A stretch of DNA of 64,000 bases from Chitinophaga alhagiae (GTDB lineage: Bacteria; Bacteroidota; Bacteroidia; Chitinophagales; Chitinophagaceae): the NCBI RefSeq assembly GCF_003568665.1, contig NZ_QXMH01000005.1:186001-250000 (forward strand), read 5' to 3'. The notes beneath the pieces are model-generated. The model made no database searches and was not told the origin of the DNA. It was given only the letters and a program-made list of their open reading frames with translations. Of this stretch, positions 34,380-44,079 are shown in pieces. Position numbers and translations under genes: made by a program. Position 1 is the stretch's first letter, and every line of letters starts with the position of its first letter.

Positions 34380-34628
34380 ACGCCACCGCTGCTTTCGGCC
34401 TGGCCGCACAACAAGGCTTTACCTTCAGCCCTGCCGCTACGGGCAATTTTATACGTGCGTCAAAGGGCGGCACGCACGGGTTTTGTGGCGTTTGGCCGCG
34501 GCATCCGCAGAGGCGGCGTTATACCGCAAATGGGGCTGACAGACATTGCGCCGCTGATCAACCACCTGCTGCAGTTGAACATGCCCGCGGGAGATGGCAT
34601 GTTGTATAACGGCATACTGACCAAATAA
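34380..34628 (+). pseudogene. 3' remnant of an alkaline-phosphatase-superfamily gene
   Basis: Two frames carry pieces of one C-terminus. The first piece reads LAAQQGFTFSPAATGNFI and then RASKGGTHGF; the other frame then reads TGFVAFGRGIRRGGVIPQMG, LTDIAPLINHLLQLNMPAGDG and MLYNGILTK, stopping at 34628. The motif order GGTHG, TGF.A.G.GI, QMGLTDIAP is that of type I phosphodiesterase/alkaline phosphatase proteins. Everything upstream of about residue 400 of such a protein is missing, and a frameshift separates the two parts. A terminator follows. Confidence 0.7.
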
Positions 34629-34647
34629 ATATTTTGATGGCTACATG

Positions 34648-34687
34648 AAAAAAGCCGCGTCAATCTCATCGTTGATGCGGCTTTTTT
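34648..34687. terminator. Rho-independent terminator, usable on both strands
   Basis: A 16-bp stem (AAAAAAGCCGCGTCAA with TTGATGCGGCTTTTTT, one G-T pair) with an 8-bp loop, between the pseudogene and the end of the TonB receptor. A/T tails flank both sides. Confidence 0.85.
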
Positions 34688-34708
34688 GAATCCTGTACTT
34701 CGTATAAA

Positions 34709-37048
34709 TTAATATTTCACCGTCATCCCGATATTAAACGCGGCGCCCCTCCCCTTTGAATAAAACCCGGGGATCATGAACCATTGCGAACGCGCCGGGA
34801 AATAATCTGCATTGAAGAGGTTCTCAATGCCCAGAGTGAGCATGGTGCTGCGCGTTACGCGGTAGCTGGCGTTCAGGTTGAAGAGGTGGTATGCCTTTAC
34901 AATACCTTCGTTGCCTTTGTACAATCCGCTGGGCAGCTTGCTGAACCGGTCCCGCTCCAGCACGCCGGTGTATTGCAGTTGCAGTTCCAGCGTGTTCAAC
35001 GGCCTGTAATGAACGCTGCCGCCGGTTTTTGGGGTTGCTATCCGGCGGCCGTTGAGGTACATATTGTAATCACCGGTACGGCCGGTATCTGACTTGCCTT
35101 CCACATAACTGAAAAATGCATGGAGGTCCAGGTTGGCCACCGGGCTGTATTGCGCCGTGGCCTCAAAGCCATAGGTCCTTTCAGGTGTGCGGCTCACGTT
35201 GAACAGGTCTGTAGCGGCGTCATACACCATTTCAGCTCCCAGCGCGGAGGTGCTCACAAAACCCGTCAGCTCGAAGCGTACTTTATTCGCTTTGCTGACA
35301 AAGCCCAGTTCGTAATTATTCACCAGTACGGCCTCTGTATTGATCTTGCTGATATTGTCCACCTTTGCGTCACGAAGGGCCAGGCCTACGTCTGCTACGG
35401 AGAAGCCTTGCGAAAAGCTGGCATACGGCTGAAAAGCGGGATATTTATTAAAGCGCACACCTGCATTGAAGAGTGTGGCCGTGTATTCCAGGTCGCCGCC
35501 GGCAACGGCAAAGCTGGGCGTAACGGTACCACCGCTTGCGTTGGTGATCCGGAGCGTTGTATAGTCATTCACCCCTATCTTCACTTTTTCGATGCGCAGG
35601 CCGCCTTTCACCACCAGGTGGTTGAAGAAGGCCCATTGCGTTTCCGCGAAAGGCGCTATGTTGAACATTTTCATTTCCGGCACCCATACACGCCCGTCTA
35701 CCAGCGGTTGCGAGGTAACGTCGTGGATGAGGTCCGCGCCGTAAGACAAACTGCCATGCCCACCCAGGGGCGAGCTGAACATGAAGCGGAACCCTTTTTT
35801 CTGTGCCAGGGTGTGAGATTGCCCGTCTCCCCCTTCAAAGCGGCCCAGCGATACGTAAAACACATCGTCGCGGGAGGCGTAATAGGCATCCGCATGCAGG
35901 GAAGTACCGCCTATCAGGCTGTCTGCCTGCCAGGAAAGCTGCACGTTATGGTTGCCGTTAATGCCTGTGGGCTGGCCGTCTTGTTTCCCCAGCACGCCCG
36001 TAGCGGGCTGGCCGGTGAGGAAGTTGCCGTTCACGAGCGTATAATTGGAATACTGGCGGCTGTTATAATAGTTGTACATCAGCTGGATGCGATGGCGGCT
36101 GTTGGGCGTGTAGCCCACTTTGGCAAAGGCGTTGTAACTGTCCGTTTCCCCAAGGCTGTAGTTGGTGCCCACCAGCTGGCCTTTGGCATCTTTCCACTCG
36201 CCCGTGCGCTCGTACATGCCGCTCACTACATAGTCGAATTTCCCGAGCCTGCCATGCAGCTGCTGGCCGAGGCGGCCGCCGGTGCTGTTTTTCAGCCCGG
36301 CAAGCGAGCCGGTAAGGTTCACGGTGGTACGCCCGGCTATGGGGGCATCTTCTTTCGGGGAAAGCGTGATGTAGTTGATCAACCCACCGGCCGCGCCGTT
36401 CCCGTAAATGGCGGTAGCGCCTTTCACCACGTCTACCCGTTCCAGCACGGAAGGGTCTATAGAGCGCATGTCTACTTCGCCATTGCGTAAGGGGGTAGAC
36501 TGGGGAATGCCGTCAATCATCACCAGCACGGAACGCCCGCGGAGAGACTGCCCCACGTTGCTGTTGGTTTGGGCAGACGGCGCCAGCCCCGGCACCTCGT
36601 TGGCCAGTATCTGGGTAAGATCTGTGGTAACGGCCATGTTATCTTCCAGCGCCTTGCGGGTAATAACGGTTACGGAAGACGGCACGTTAGACAGCGTTTC
36701 CGGCTTGCGGCTGGCGGATACGATCACTTCGTCCAGCTCGCGGGAGGCGGGCTCCAGCAGCCAGTCTGCCGTCAGATTTTCCCGCCCCAGTTCAATGGTC
36801 CTGGTCTGAGGCGCATAGCCCAGCAGGGATACCACGATCTCCGCCGTACCCTGGCGCGCCGTTTCCAGGGAGTAGCGCCCTTCTTTATCTGTATATGCGG
36901 CGTCAGACGAGCCTTTGATCTGTACAACACTATACCGGAGCGGCCCCTGCGCCGAACGTACCACGCCTTTGACGGTGATTTGCTGTGCGGCGGCGGTGAT
37001 CACGAGCAAAGCACAGGCGCAGCTAAGGATTATAAATTTATTTAACAT
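34709..37048 (-). CDS. TonB-dependent siderophore-type outer-membrane receptor
   Basis: This 779-residue protein has the signal peptide ALLVITAAAQ and a carboxypeptidase-like regulatory domain (VKGVVRSAQGPLRYSVVQIKG). The plug follows (SNVPSSVTVITRKALEDN, LTQILANEVPGL, GRSVLVMIDGIPQS, VLERVDVVKGATAIYGNGAAGGLINYIT), and then a barrel that ends in the C-terminal aromatic FNIGMTVKY. This layout matches siderophore receptors; the exact ferric siderophore is unknown. A TAACTTTG promoter box lies on this strand at 37068-37075. Confidence 0.93.
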   Translation of the reverse strand: MLNKFIILSCACALLVITAAAQQITVKGVVRSAQGPLRYSVVQIKGSSDAAYTDKEGRYSLETARQGTAEIVVSLLGYAPQTRTIELGRENLTADWLLEPASRELDEVIVSASRKPETLSNVPSSVTVITRKALEDNMAVTTDLTQILANEVPGLAPSAQTNSNVGQSLRGRSVLVMIDGIPQSTPLRNGEVDMRSIDPSVLERVDVVKGATAIYGNGAAGGLINYITLSPKEDAPIAGRTTVNLTGSLAGLKNSTGGRLGQQLHGRLGKFDYVVSGMYERTGEWKDAKGQLVGTNYSLGETDSYNAFAKVGYTPNSRHRIQLMYNYYNSRQYSNYTLVNGNFLTGQPATGVLGKQDGQPTGINGNHNVQLSWQADSLIGGTSLHADAYYASRDDVFYVSLGRFEGGDGQSHTLAQKKGFRFMFSSPLGGHGSLSYGADLIHDVTSQPLVDGRVWVPEMKMFNIAPFAETQWAFFNHLVVKGGLRIEKVKIGVNDYTTLRITNASGGTVTPSFAVAGGDLEYTATLFNAGVRFNKYPAFQPYASFSQGFSVADVGLALRDAKVDNISKINTEAVLVNNYELGFVSKANKVRFELTGFVSTSALGAEMVYDAATDLFNVSRTPERTYGFEATAQYSPVANLDLHAFFSYVEGKSDTGRTGDYNMYLNGRRIATPKTGGSVHYRPLNTLELQLQYTGVLERDRFSKLPSGLYKGNEGIVKAYHLFNLNASYRVTRSTMLTLGIENLFNADYFPARSQWFMIPGFYSKGRGAAFNIGMTVKY

Positions 37049-37067
37049 CTATTATTGAAAATTTCCG

Positions 37068-37075
37068 CAAAGTTA
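37068..37075 (-). promoter_or_regulatory. TonB receptor promoter -7 box (TAACTTTG)
   Basis: Read on the minus strand, TAACTTTG fits TAnnTTTG and lies 19 bases upstream of the receptor ATG at 37048. Confidence 0.6.
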
Positions 37076-37129
37076 CTATTTGCGGAATGCGGGGAGTGTC
37101 GGATCGGGAAATTATTTGTGCGGGAGGGA

Positions 37130-37166
37130 AAAAGCAAAGCCCCCGTTTACCGGAGGCTTTGCTTTT
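37130..37166. terminator. Terminator after katG
   Basis: AAAAGCAAAGCC pairs exactly with GGCTTTGCTTTT over a 13-bp loop. It lies between the end of katG (37184) and the receptor promoter, so katG and the receptor are separate transcription units. Confidence 0.8.
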
Positions 37167-37183
37167 ATTATCAGGTATTATCC

Positions 37184-39457
37184 TCACTTCAGATCAAACC
37201 TATCCAGGTTCATCACCTTATCCCAGGCCGCCACAAAATCTTTCACAAATTTCTCCTGTGCGTCCGCGGCGCCGTATACTTCGGCTACCGCTCTCAGTTC
37301 AGCGTTGGAGCCGAACACCAGGTCTGCGCGGGTAGCCGTCCATTTTACGGCGCCGGTGTCACGGTCGCTGCCTTCATACAGCTCCCTGTCTTCACCCGCT
37401 GCCTTCCAGGCGGTGCGCATGTCCAGCAGGTTCACAAAGAAATCGTTGGTGAGCTGACCAGGCTTGCTGGTGAAAACGCCGTGTTTGGAACCGTCATAGT
37501 TGGTGTTCAGCACGCGCAGGCCGCCTATCAGCACCGTTAACTCCGGCGCTGTCAGCGTGAGCAGATGCGCTTTATCTATCAGCAGTGCTTCGGTGGGCAC
37601 CGGCAGCTTTGATTTGCGGTAGTTGCGGAAGCCGTCAGCGAACGGTTCCAGGTAACCGATTGATTCCACATCGGTTTCTTCCTGAGAAGCATCTGTACGG
37701 CCGGGCGTGAAGGGAACGGTAACGGCGTGGCCCGCGTCTTTAGCGGCCTTTTCCACACCGGCGCAACCAGCCAGAACAATGAGGTCTGCCAGCGATATTT
37801 TTTTACCGCCTTTTTGCGCGGCGTTGAACTCTTTTTGAACACCTTCCAGCGCGCTCAATACTTTTTGCAGCTGCGGCGGGTTGTTTGCTACCCAGAACTT
37901 CTGCGGCGCCAGGCGGATGCGGGCGCCGTTGGCGCCACCGCGCTTGTCTGACCCGCGGAAGGTAGATGCGGAAGCCCATGCAGTGGTAACCAGTTCTGAC
38001 ACGCTGAGGCCGGTGGCCAGCACTTTGGCCTTCAGGGCGGCCACATCCTGATCGTCTACCAGCTTGTGATCAACATCGGGAACGGGGTCTTGCCAGAGCA
38101 ACACTTCCTCCGGCGCATCGGCGCCAAGGTAGCGGGCGCGGGGACCCATATCGCGGTGAGTGAGTTTAAACCATGCGCGTGCAAAAGCATCGGCAAAGGC
38201 ATCCGGGTTTTCGAGGAAGCGCCGGGATATTTTTTCGTAGATGGGATCGAACCTTAAAGAGAGGTCTGTGGTCAGCATGGTAGGGCGGTGCTTTTTGGCG
38301 CCGTCAAATGCATCGGGAATAATATCGTCCGCATTTTTGGCTACCCACTGATGCGCGCCCGCCGGGCTTTTAGTCAGCTCCCATTCAAAGCCGAACAGGT
38401 TCTCGAAAAAGTTATTGCTCCATTGGGTGGGTGTTTTTGTCCATATCACTTCCAGGCCGCTGGTAATGGTGTCTGCGCCTTTGCCGGAGCCGTAGCTGTT
38501 GGCCCAGCCCAGGCCCTGCTGCGCCAGGTCTGCCGCTTCAGGCTCTTTGCCTACGTGGGTAGCCGGGGCGGCGCCGTGGGTCTTTCCGAAGCTGTGACCG
38601 CCGGCAATGAGGGCCACGGTCTCTTCATCGTTCATGGCCATGCGGCCAAAGGTATCGCGGATGTCTTTAGCGGCGGCAATGGGGTCAGGGTTGCCATCTG
38701 GCCCTTCGGGGTTTACGTAGATCAGCCCCATCTGCACGGCGGCCAGTGGTTTTTCCAGGTTGCGTGCGTGGATGTGGCCGTCCGCATTGTCATCTGAAGA
38801 CACTACGCCATGCTCCTTCGGAACGCCGGGAGAGCCGCCGGCATAACGAATATCTCCGCCCAGCCAGGTGGTTTCCGAGCCCCAGTATACATCTTCATCA
38901 GGCTCCCAGGCATCTTCACGCCCGCCGGCAAAACCGAAGGTCTTGAAGCCCATAGATTCCAGCGCTATGTTGCCGGTGAGGATCAGCAGGTCTGCCCAGG
39001 AAAGGTTGCGGCCATATTTCTGTTTGATAGGCCAGAGCAGGCGGCGAGCCTTGTCAAGGCTCACATTGTCCGGCCAGCTGTTCAACGGCGCAAAACGCTG
39101 CTGGCCTGAACCGGCGCCGCCGCGGCCGTCAAATACGCGGTAGGTGCCCGCACTATGCCACGCCATACGAATGAACAAGGGGCCGTAGTGGCCGAAGTCT
39201 GCCGGCCACCAGCTCTGCGAGTCCGTCATCAACACATGGAGGTCTTTTTTCACAGCTTCCAGATCGAGCTTTTTAAAAGCCTCGGCGTAGTTGAAACCTT
39301 CCTCCATGGGGTTGGATTTGGACGAGTGCTGGCGAAGGATGTTTACCTTCAGATGGTTGGGCCACCAGTCCAGGTTGCGGGTACCGCCGCCGCCAACGTT
39401 GTGCTTCAAGCTCCCATTGTGGAACGGGCATTTACTGATGTCGTTTGATTCTCCCAT
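37184..39457 (-). CDS. katG: Catalase-peroxidase
   Basis: This 757-residue bifunctional haem enzyme removes hydrogen peroxide. The distal pocket IRMAWHSAGTYR has the Arg, Trp and His of the active site, and the proximal haem-ligand histidine is in LIAGGHSFGKTHG. Residues of the Met-Tyr-Trp adduct are visible (W in the distal motif; MGLIYVNPEGP with Tyr; FGRMAMNDEE with Met). The C-terminal half is the usual degenerate second domain. The length is normal for the family. It is cytoplasmic, has no signal peptide and has its own terminator. Confidence 0.97.
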   Translation of the reverse strand: MGESNDISKCPFHNGSLKHNVGGGGTRNLDWWPNHLKVNILRQHSSKSNPMEEGFNYAEAFKKLDLEAVKKDLHVLMTDSQSWWPADFGHYGPLFIRMAWHSAGTYRVFDGRGGAGSGQQRFAPLNSWPDNVSLDKARRLLWPIKQKYGRNLSWADLLILTGNIALESMGFKTFGFAGGREDAWEPDEDVYWGSETTWLGGDIRYAGGSPGVPKEHGVVSSDDNADGHIHARNLEKPLAAVQMGLIYVNPEGPDGNPDPIAAAKDIRDTFGRMAMNDEETVALIAGGHSFGKTHGAAPATHVGKEPEAADLAQQGLGWANSYGSGKGADTITSGLEVIWTKTPTQWSNNFFENLFGFEWELTKSPAGAHQWVAKNADDIIPDAFDGAKKHRPTMLTTDLSLRFDPIYEKISRRFLENPDAFADAFARAWFKLTHRDMGPRARYLGADAPEEVLLWQDPVPDVDHKLVDDQDVAALKAKVLATGLSVSELVTTAWASASTFRGSDKRGGANGARIRLAPQKFWVANNPPQLQKVLSALEGVQKEFNAAQKGGKKISLADLIVLAGCAGVEKAAKDAGHAVTVPFTPGRTDASQEETDVESIGYLEPFADGFRNYRKSKLPVPTEALLIDKAHLLTLTAPELTVLIGGLRVLNTNYDGSKHGVFTSKPGQLTNDFFVNLLDMRTAWKAAGEDRELYEGSDRDTGAVKWTATRADLVFGSNAELRAVAEVYGAADAQEKFVKDFVAAWDKVMNLDRFDLK

Positions 39458-39580
39458 TGTTTATAAGTTTATGGTATTGAATAGATACTTGCTTGCACCT
39501 TGCATGTGTGCAGTTGGGTAAAAGTAGCACTTTAACGATATAATCATAATCTATTAATTCAATAACAGAATAGGTAAAAT

Positions 39581-41290
39581 CTATTTATCTGATCTGTACA
39601 CTACCTGTCCTTCCTTGATGGTTTCCACCACTTTGATATCCTTTATTTTCTCCGGTGCAACGGTGAGCGGGTTGTCATCGAGTATCACCAGGTCCGCCAG
39701 TTTCCCGGCTTTGATAGAGCCTTTCCTGTCTTCTTCGTGATACTGCCAGGCCGCGTGAATGGTGATGGCCTTCAGCGCGTCCAGTGGCGTTATCCACTCA
39801 TCCGGGCCCAGTATCCTGCCAGATCTTGTTTTCCTGTTAACCGCGGCATATACGGCGGTAATCAGGTCTGGCGGGGTAACGGGGGCATCGTGATGAATGG
39901 TGAAGGTGATACCGGCTTTTAAAGCGGAATGGGCAGGACTGATAAAAGCGGCCCTTTCCGGCCCAAAAACGCTGGAATAATGCCAGTCTCCCCACAAATA
40001 CACATGCGTGGAAAAATAAGAGGGGATCACGCCGGCCGCCTTGATGGCCGGTATATGGTCTGGCCGGCTGTTCTGGACATGGATCAGCGTTGCCCGCAGC
40101 GCGGTGTCATAAATCCCTTCGTTCTTCAACCGCTGTATAACACGGAGGGCCTGATCTATGGCCGCATCGCCGTTGACATGCAGTTGTGCCGTGATCTTGT
40201 TTTGAAACAGGGTCTTAAGATCGGCATACAGCGTGGAATCAGTAAAAATGGGGAAGCCTTTATAGCCAGGCCCCTGCCCTTCAGGCGGAACAAGGTAGGG
40301 TTGGGTAAGCCAGGCGGTTTTCCCCTGCGGGGAACCATCGTCAGAAAACTTGAAACCGCCCAGTTTCAGGTGATGATGGTATTGCATGTATTGCGGCCGG
40401 AAACTGTCCAGTTTGGCCTTGAAATATTCATAATCCGGGAAATAAACAACGTCTGCCTTCAGCAATTGCTTGTTTGCGGCTTCCCTGAGAAGGTCAACAC
40501 TGGCGCCCATCGTTCTCCCGTCGCAAATGGTGGTTTGCCCGTAGCGCAGCCATTCGTCCTGCGCTTTCAGCAGGTCTTCCAGCGCTTGCGCGGGCGTATG
40601 GGACATTTTCTCCGTCAGGGCGATCAGCGCGCTGAAACTAGCGTTCTCTTCCAGTTTCCCGTTGAGCTTGCCGGTCTTTTTATCCCGGCCCAGGTGGCCA
40701 CCCGCCGGGTCTGCTGTTGTTTCACTGATACCCAGCAGCTGCAGCATGGCCGAGTTGGCCACGCTGGCATGGCCCGATGCATGGATCACGATGATGGGAT
40801 GCACGGTGCTCACGGCATCCAGCTCCGCCCGTGTGGGGTGGCGGTGACCGGTCATAATAGCATCGTCATACCCGTTGCCGATAACGGGCTGATGGGCCCC
40901 TATCTTATGTTCAGCGATATAAGTCTTTAGTACCTGCTGCAGGTCTGCAATGGAATTTACCGCGCCGTATGGCCCGGGTGCAAGGTCTACGGCCTGCATC
41001 ATGCCCGCCCTTGAGGTAATGTGGCCGTGGGCGTCTATAAAGCCCGGCAATAAAGTATGGCCTTTCAGATCGTACTGGATGGTGGAATCTCCCAGGTATT
41101 CTTCCGCCGCTGCCCTGTTGCCCGCAAAAATTATAATGCCGTCTTTGACAGCCACGGCCTCTACCGTTGGAGCAGCGTTCTCCATGGTCAGGACGGGACC
41201 GCCGGCATAAATGACATCGGCCGCGTTCTTGTCTTTTCCGCTTTGGCAGCCCAGCAGCAATACGGGTAGCAGGTAGCGCACTATTTTCAT
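39581..41290 (-). CDS. YtcJ-like amidohydrolase lipoprotein
   Basis: This 569-residue protein starts with a lipoprotein signal (LLPVLLLGCQSGK). Amidohydrolase_3 motifs follow: LLPGFIDAHGHITSR (HxH), GKLNGKLEENASFSALI, QLHVNGDAAIDQALRV, THVYLWGDWHYSSVFGPERA and ITIHAAWQYHEEDRKGSI. YtcJ-type enzymes are metal hydrolases of unclear natural substrate. It probably sits on the periplasmic face of a membrane. It has no close operon partner. Confidence 0.88.
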   Translation of the reverse strand: MKIVRYLLPVLLLGCQSGKDKNAADVIYAGGPVLTMENAAPTVEAVAVKDGIIIFAGNRAAAEEYLGDSTIQYDLKGHTLLPGFIDAHGHITSRAGMMQAVDLAPGPYGAVNSIADLQQVLKTYIAEHKIGAHQPVIGNGYDDAIMTGHRHPTRAELDAVSTVHPIIVIHASGHASVANSAMLQLLGISETTADPAGGHLGRDKKTGKLNGKLEENASFSALIALTEKMSHTPAQALEDLLKAQDEWLRYGQTTICDGRTMGASVDLLREAANKQLLKADVVYFPDYEYFKAKLDSFRPQYMQYHHHLKLGGFKFSDDGSPQGKTAWLTQPYLVPPEGQGPGYKGFPIFTDSTLYADLKTLFQNKITAQLHVNGDAAIDQALRVIQRLKNEGIYDTALRATLIHVQNSRPDHIPAIKAAGVIPSYFSTHVYLWGDWHYSSVFGPERAAFISPAHSALKAGITFTIHHDAPVTPPDLITAVYAAVNRKTRSGRILGPDEWITPLDALKAITIHAAWQYHEEDRKGSIKAGKLADLVILDDNPLTVAPEKIKDIKVVETIKEGQVVYRSDK

Positions 41291-41440
41291 GTAAGGCCTT
41301 TTAACATATAACTCCGCAAATCCGTAAAATGTTTCATGTTACCCCGGAAATGCGCGTAACGAGATAATTGCAGAGGGCCTGGTAAAACAGGCCGCTTTCT
41401 CTTTTCTCCGGGGGCATATCATTGAATTACTGTTATTTAG

Positions 41441-41448
41441 TAGATTTG
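41441..41448 (+). promoter_or_regulatory. Bestrophin-gene promoter -7 box (TAGATTTG)
   Basis: TAGATTTG fits TAnnTTTG; a TTG about 19 bp upstream can serve as the -33 box. The start codon follows at 41469. Confidence 0.6.
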
Positions 41449-41468
41449 TTGCATAACCTGTCAGCCAT

Positions 41469-42476
41469 ATGCACACCGGAAGAAGATACACCCCTTATGA
41501 GTTTTTCAGATGGACATTGCGGGATACACTTTGGTTATTGCTGATCGCTACCGTGCCCACAGTGCTATATGCCTGCGGGCTTTCTTTTGTGGCCCTGCCC
41601 TGGCAGCCCGTTGCCATACTGGGTACCGCGCTGGCCTTTATAGTAGGTTTCAAGAACAACGCCAGCTATGGCAGAATATGGGAGGCGCGCCAGATATACG
41701 GCGGTATTATCAATGACAGCCGGAGCTTTGCCTACACCTTGCGGGATACATTGGGCGGTAAACACGCGGAAACGGTCAAAAGAATGTTTTACCGCCACTT
41801 TGCCTGGCTCACCGCGCTCCGCTTCCAGCTAAGGGAACCGCGCTCCTGGGAAAACATGCAGCGGCACAGCAACCAGGATTTCCGGGTGGGCCATTACACC
41901 GTTCCGGAATGGAACGGCAAGCTGGACGATGAGCTGAAAGAATACTTACCGGAAGAAGAGTGGCGGTATATTCTCTCCAAAAAGAACAGGGCCACGCAAC
42001 TGGTAGCCCTGCAGTCTGAAACGCTGGCCGCCCTGCGGCGGGATGGTGAGATCAACGACTTCCAGTGGACGGCGCTGCAGCGCGGCATCGCCGCCTTTAC
42101 AGATGGCCAGGGCAAAGCGGAGCGCATCAAGAATTTCCCCTACCCGCGCAACTTTGCTTCTATCACCACCTACCTCCTTTTTATCTTTATCATCTTGTTG
42201 CCCTTCGGGCTGCTGAGGGAATACAGCAGGCTGGGAGACGGCACCTTTCTGCAAGGCTACACCGTCTGGTTCAACATCCCCTTTTCCGCCATTGCCGCCT
42301 GGGCCTTCCATGTGCTGGACACGGTGGGCGAAAGCGCGGTGAACCCGTTTGAAGGCAGCGCCAATGACATACCCATCACACAGATCAGCCGCACCATAGA
42401 AATAGATATGCGGGATATGTTGGACGAGCCCTCGCTGCCTGAGCCCATCACACCGCGGAACAATATTGTACTGTAA
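41469..42476 (+). CDS. Bestrophin-family (UPF0187) membrane channel
   Basis: This 335-residue protein has an N-terminus, YTPYEFFRWTLRDTLWLLLIATVPTVLYACG, followed by FKNNASYGRIWEARQIYGGIINDSRSFA. The C-terminal pair of membrane segments begins at NFASITTYLLFIFIILLPFGLL, and the final DVNPFEGSANDIP-like segment reads AVNPFEGSANDIPITQI. Bacterial bestrophins are pentameric ion channels. It is followed after 21 bases by a CPA1 antiporter on the same strand, so an ion-homeostasis operon is likely. A truncated paralogue lies at 61741. Confidence 0.92.
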   Translation: MHTGRRYTPYEFFRWTLRDTLWLLLIATVPTVLYACGLSFVALPWQPVAILGTALAFIVGFKNNASYGRIWEARQIYGGIINDSRSFAYTLRDTLGGKHAETVKRMFYRHFAWLTALRFQLREPRSWENMQRHSNQDFRVGHYTVPEWNGKLDDELKEYLPEEEWRYILSKKNRATQLVALQSETLAALRRDGEINDFQWTALQRGIAAFTDGQGKAERIKNFPYPRNFASITTYLLFIFIILLPFGLLREYSRLGDGTFLQGYTVWFNIPFSAIAAWAFHVLDTVGESAVNPFEGSANDIPITQISRTIEIDMRDMLDEPSLPEPITPRNNIVL

Positions 42477-42497
42477 CACAAAACCACCACGTTTACC

Positions 42498-44075
42498 ATG
42501 CTGGAGCACTTTCCTTTTTACCTGGCGCTGATCGTACTCATTGTATTGCTGATCATGCTGGCCAACAAGATCAAGGTAGCCTACCCTGTATTGCTGGTGC
42601 TGGCCGGCCTGGGCGTATGCCTCATACCCGGCACTCCGCCGCTGAAAATAGACCCGGAACTTATTTTCATCATCTTTCTCCCGCCCCTGCTGTATGAAGC
42701 GGCCTGGGCCAATTCCTGGAAAGAGCTATGGCATTGGCGGAGGATCATTGGCAGCTTTGCGTTTATAGTAGTGTTCCTGACGGCGGTATCCGTAGCGCTG
42801 GTAGCCAACTCGTTCATCCCCGGCTTTTCCCTGGCGCTGGGTTTTGTGCTGGGCGGTATTGTGTCCCCGCCTGATGCGGTGAGCGCCGCGGCCATCCTGA
42901 AATTTGTAAAGGTGCCGAAAAGAATGGCATCCATATTGGAAGGGGAAAGCCTGCTGAACGATGCATCTTCGCTCATCATTTTCCGCTTTGCCATGATAGC
43001 GGTGGGCACCGGGCAGTTCATCTGGTATGAGGCGGCGCTGAGCTTTGTGTGGATGGTGATAGGCGGCGTAGGCATCGGCCTGCTGATAGGCCTCATTTTC
43101 CTGAAAGCGCACAAGTGGCTGCCAACAGACGTGAACATGGACATCATTTTCAGCCTCGTAACGCCCTACGCCATGTACATAGCGGCAGAAGAGGTGCATG
43201 CCTCCGGCGTGCTGGCGGTAGTGAGCGGCGGGCTGTTTTTATCTTACCACCGGCATGTGTTCCTGAGCAGCTCTTCCCGGCTGAAAGGCGAGAACGTATG
43301 GCAGAGTTTTGTGTTTTTGCTGAACGGGCTGGTATTTATGCTGATAGGGCTGGACCTGCCGGAGATCACCGCTGGCCTGAAAGATGAAGGCATCGGTTTT
43401 TATGAAGCCACGGCATACGGCCTGCTGATAACGGCGGTGCTGATACTGGGCAGAATGATAGCGGCCTTCGGCGCCCTCATCGTCACAAAAATTGCCAGCT
43501 ATTTCATTACGGTGGCAGATCGCAACCCCGGCACCAAAGCGCCGCTGGTAATGGGGTGGACGGGCATGCGGGGCGTGGTTTCCCTGGCAGCGGCCTTGTC
43601 TATTCCCGTGGCGTTGGAAAATGGCACGCCTTTCCCCCACCGTGACCTGGTGCTGTACATCACCTTCATTGTGATACTGGTCACACTGGTGTTGCAGGGG
43701 CTGACCCTGCCGGCGCTGATCAGGAAAGTGCAACTGCCTGATTATAACGACCACCTGCCGGAAGAGGAAACAGAAAACCTGATCCGGGAAGAGCTGGCCA
43801 GGGAATCGTTGGGTTATTTAAAACAGCATCATGCCGCGGAACTGGAACATAGTTTTGTACTGCAAAAGCTGGCTAACCAGTGGCGCAACCAGCTGGAATC
43901 TGATGAAACTGTACATGTTCCCGCAAACATCAAATCCATCTATAAAAACCTTCTGGACAACCAGCGCCAGTTACTGCTCCGCAAGAACCGGCTAGAGCAG
44001 CGGATCGACGAAGAGATTGTCAGGAAGTTCCTGCATCAGATAGACCTGGAAGAAGAGAAACTGAAACACGCATAG
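42498..44075 (+). CDS. Na+/H+ antiporter, CPA1 family
   Basis: This 525-residue antiporter has about twelve membrane segments. The ion-binding regions are GGIVSPPDAVSAAAILKFVKVP and ILEGESLLNDASSLIIFRFA; GMRGVVSLAAALSIPVAL comes later. A cytoplasmic tail of about 110 residues is charged and helical (RNQLESDETVHVPANIKSI, LRKNRLEQRIDEEIVRKFL). It exchanges Na+ (or K+) for H+ and helps pH and salt homeostasis. It lies 21 bases after the bestrophin gene. Confidence 0.95.
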   Translation: MLEHFPFYLALIVLIVLLIMLANKIKVAYPVLLVLAGLGVCLIPGTPPLKIDPELIFIIFLPPLLYEAAWANSWKELWHWRRIIGSFAFIVVFLTAVSVALVANSFIPGFSLALGFVLGGIVSPPDAVSAAAILKFVKVPKRMASILEGESLLNDASSLIIFRFAMIAVGTGQFIWYEAALSFVWMVIGGVGIGLLIGLIFLKAHKWLPTDVNMDIIFSLVTPYAMYIAAEEVHASGVLAVVSGGLFLSYHRHVFLSSSSRLKGENVWQSFVFLLNGLVFMLIGLDLPEITAGLKDEGIGFYEATAYGLLITAVLILGRMIAAFGALIVTKIASYFITVADRNPGTKAPLVMGWTGMRGVVSLAAALSIPVALENGTPFPHRDLVLYITFIVILVTLVLQGLTLPALIRKVQLPDYNDHLPEEETENLIREELARESLGYLKQHHAAELEHSFVLQKLANQWRNQLESDETVHVPANIKSIYKNLLDNQRQLLLRKNRLEQRIDEEIVRKFLHQIDLEEEKLKHA

Positions 44076-44079
44076 GCCG

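Noticed and set aside
35120..36490. 456-codon open frame opposite the TonB receptor
   Set aside because: Antisense frame in GC-rich coding sequence; the receptor motifs occupy the other strand.
39929..40930. 333-codon open frame opposite the YtcJ-like amidohydrolase
   Set aside because: Antisense shadow; the amidohydrolase metal motifs are on the other strand.
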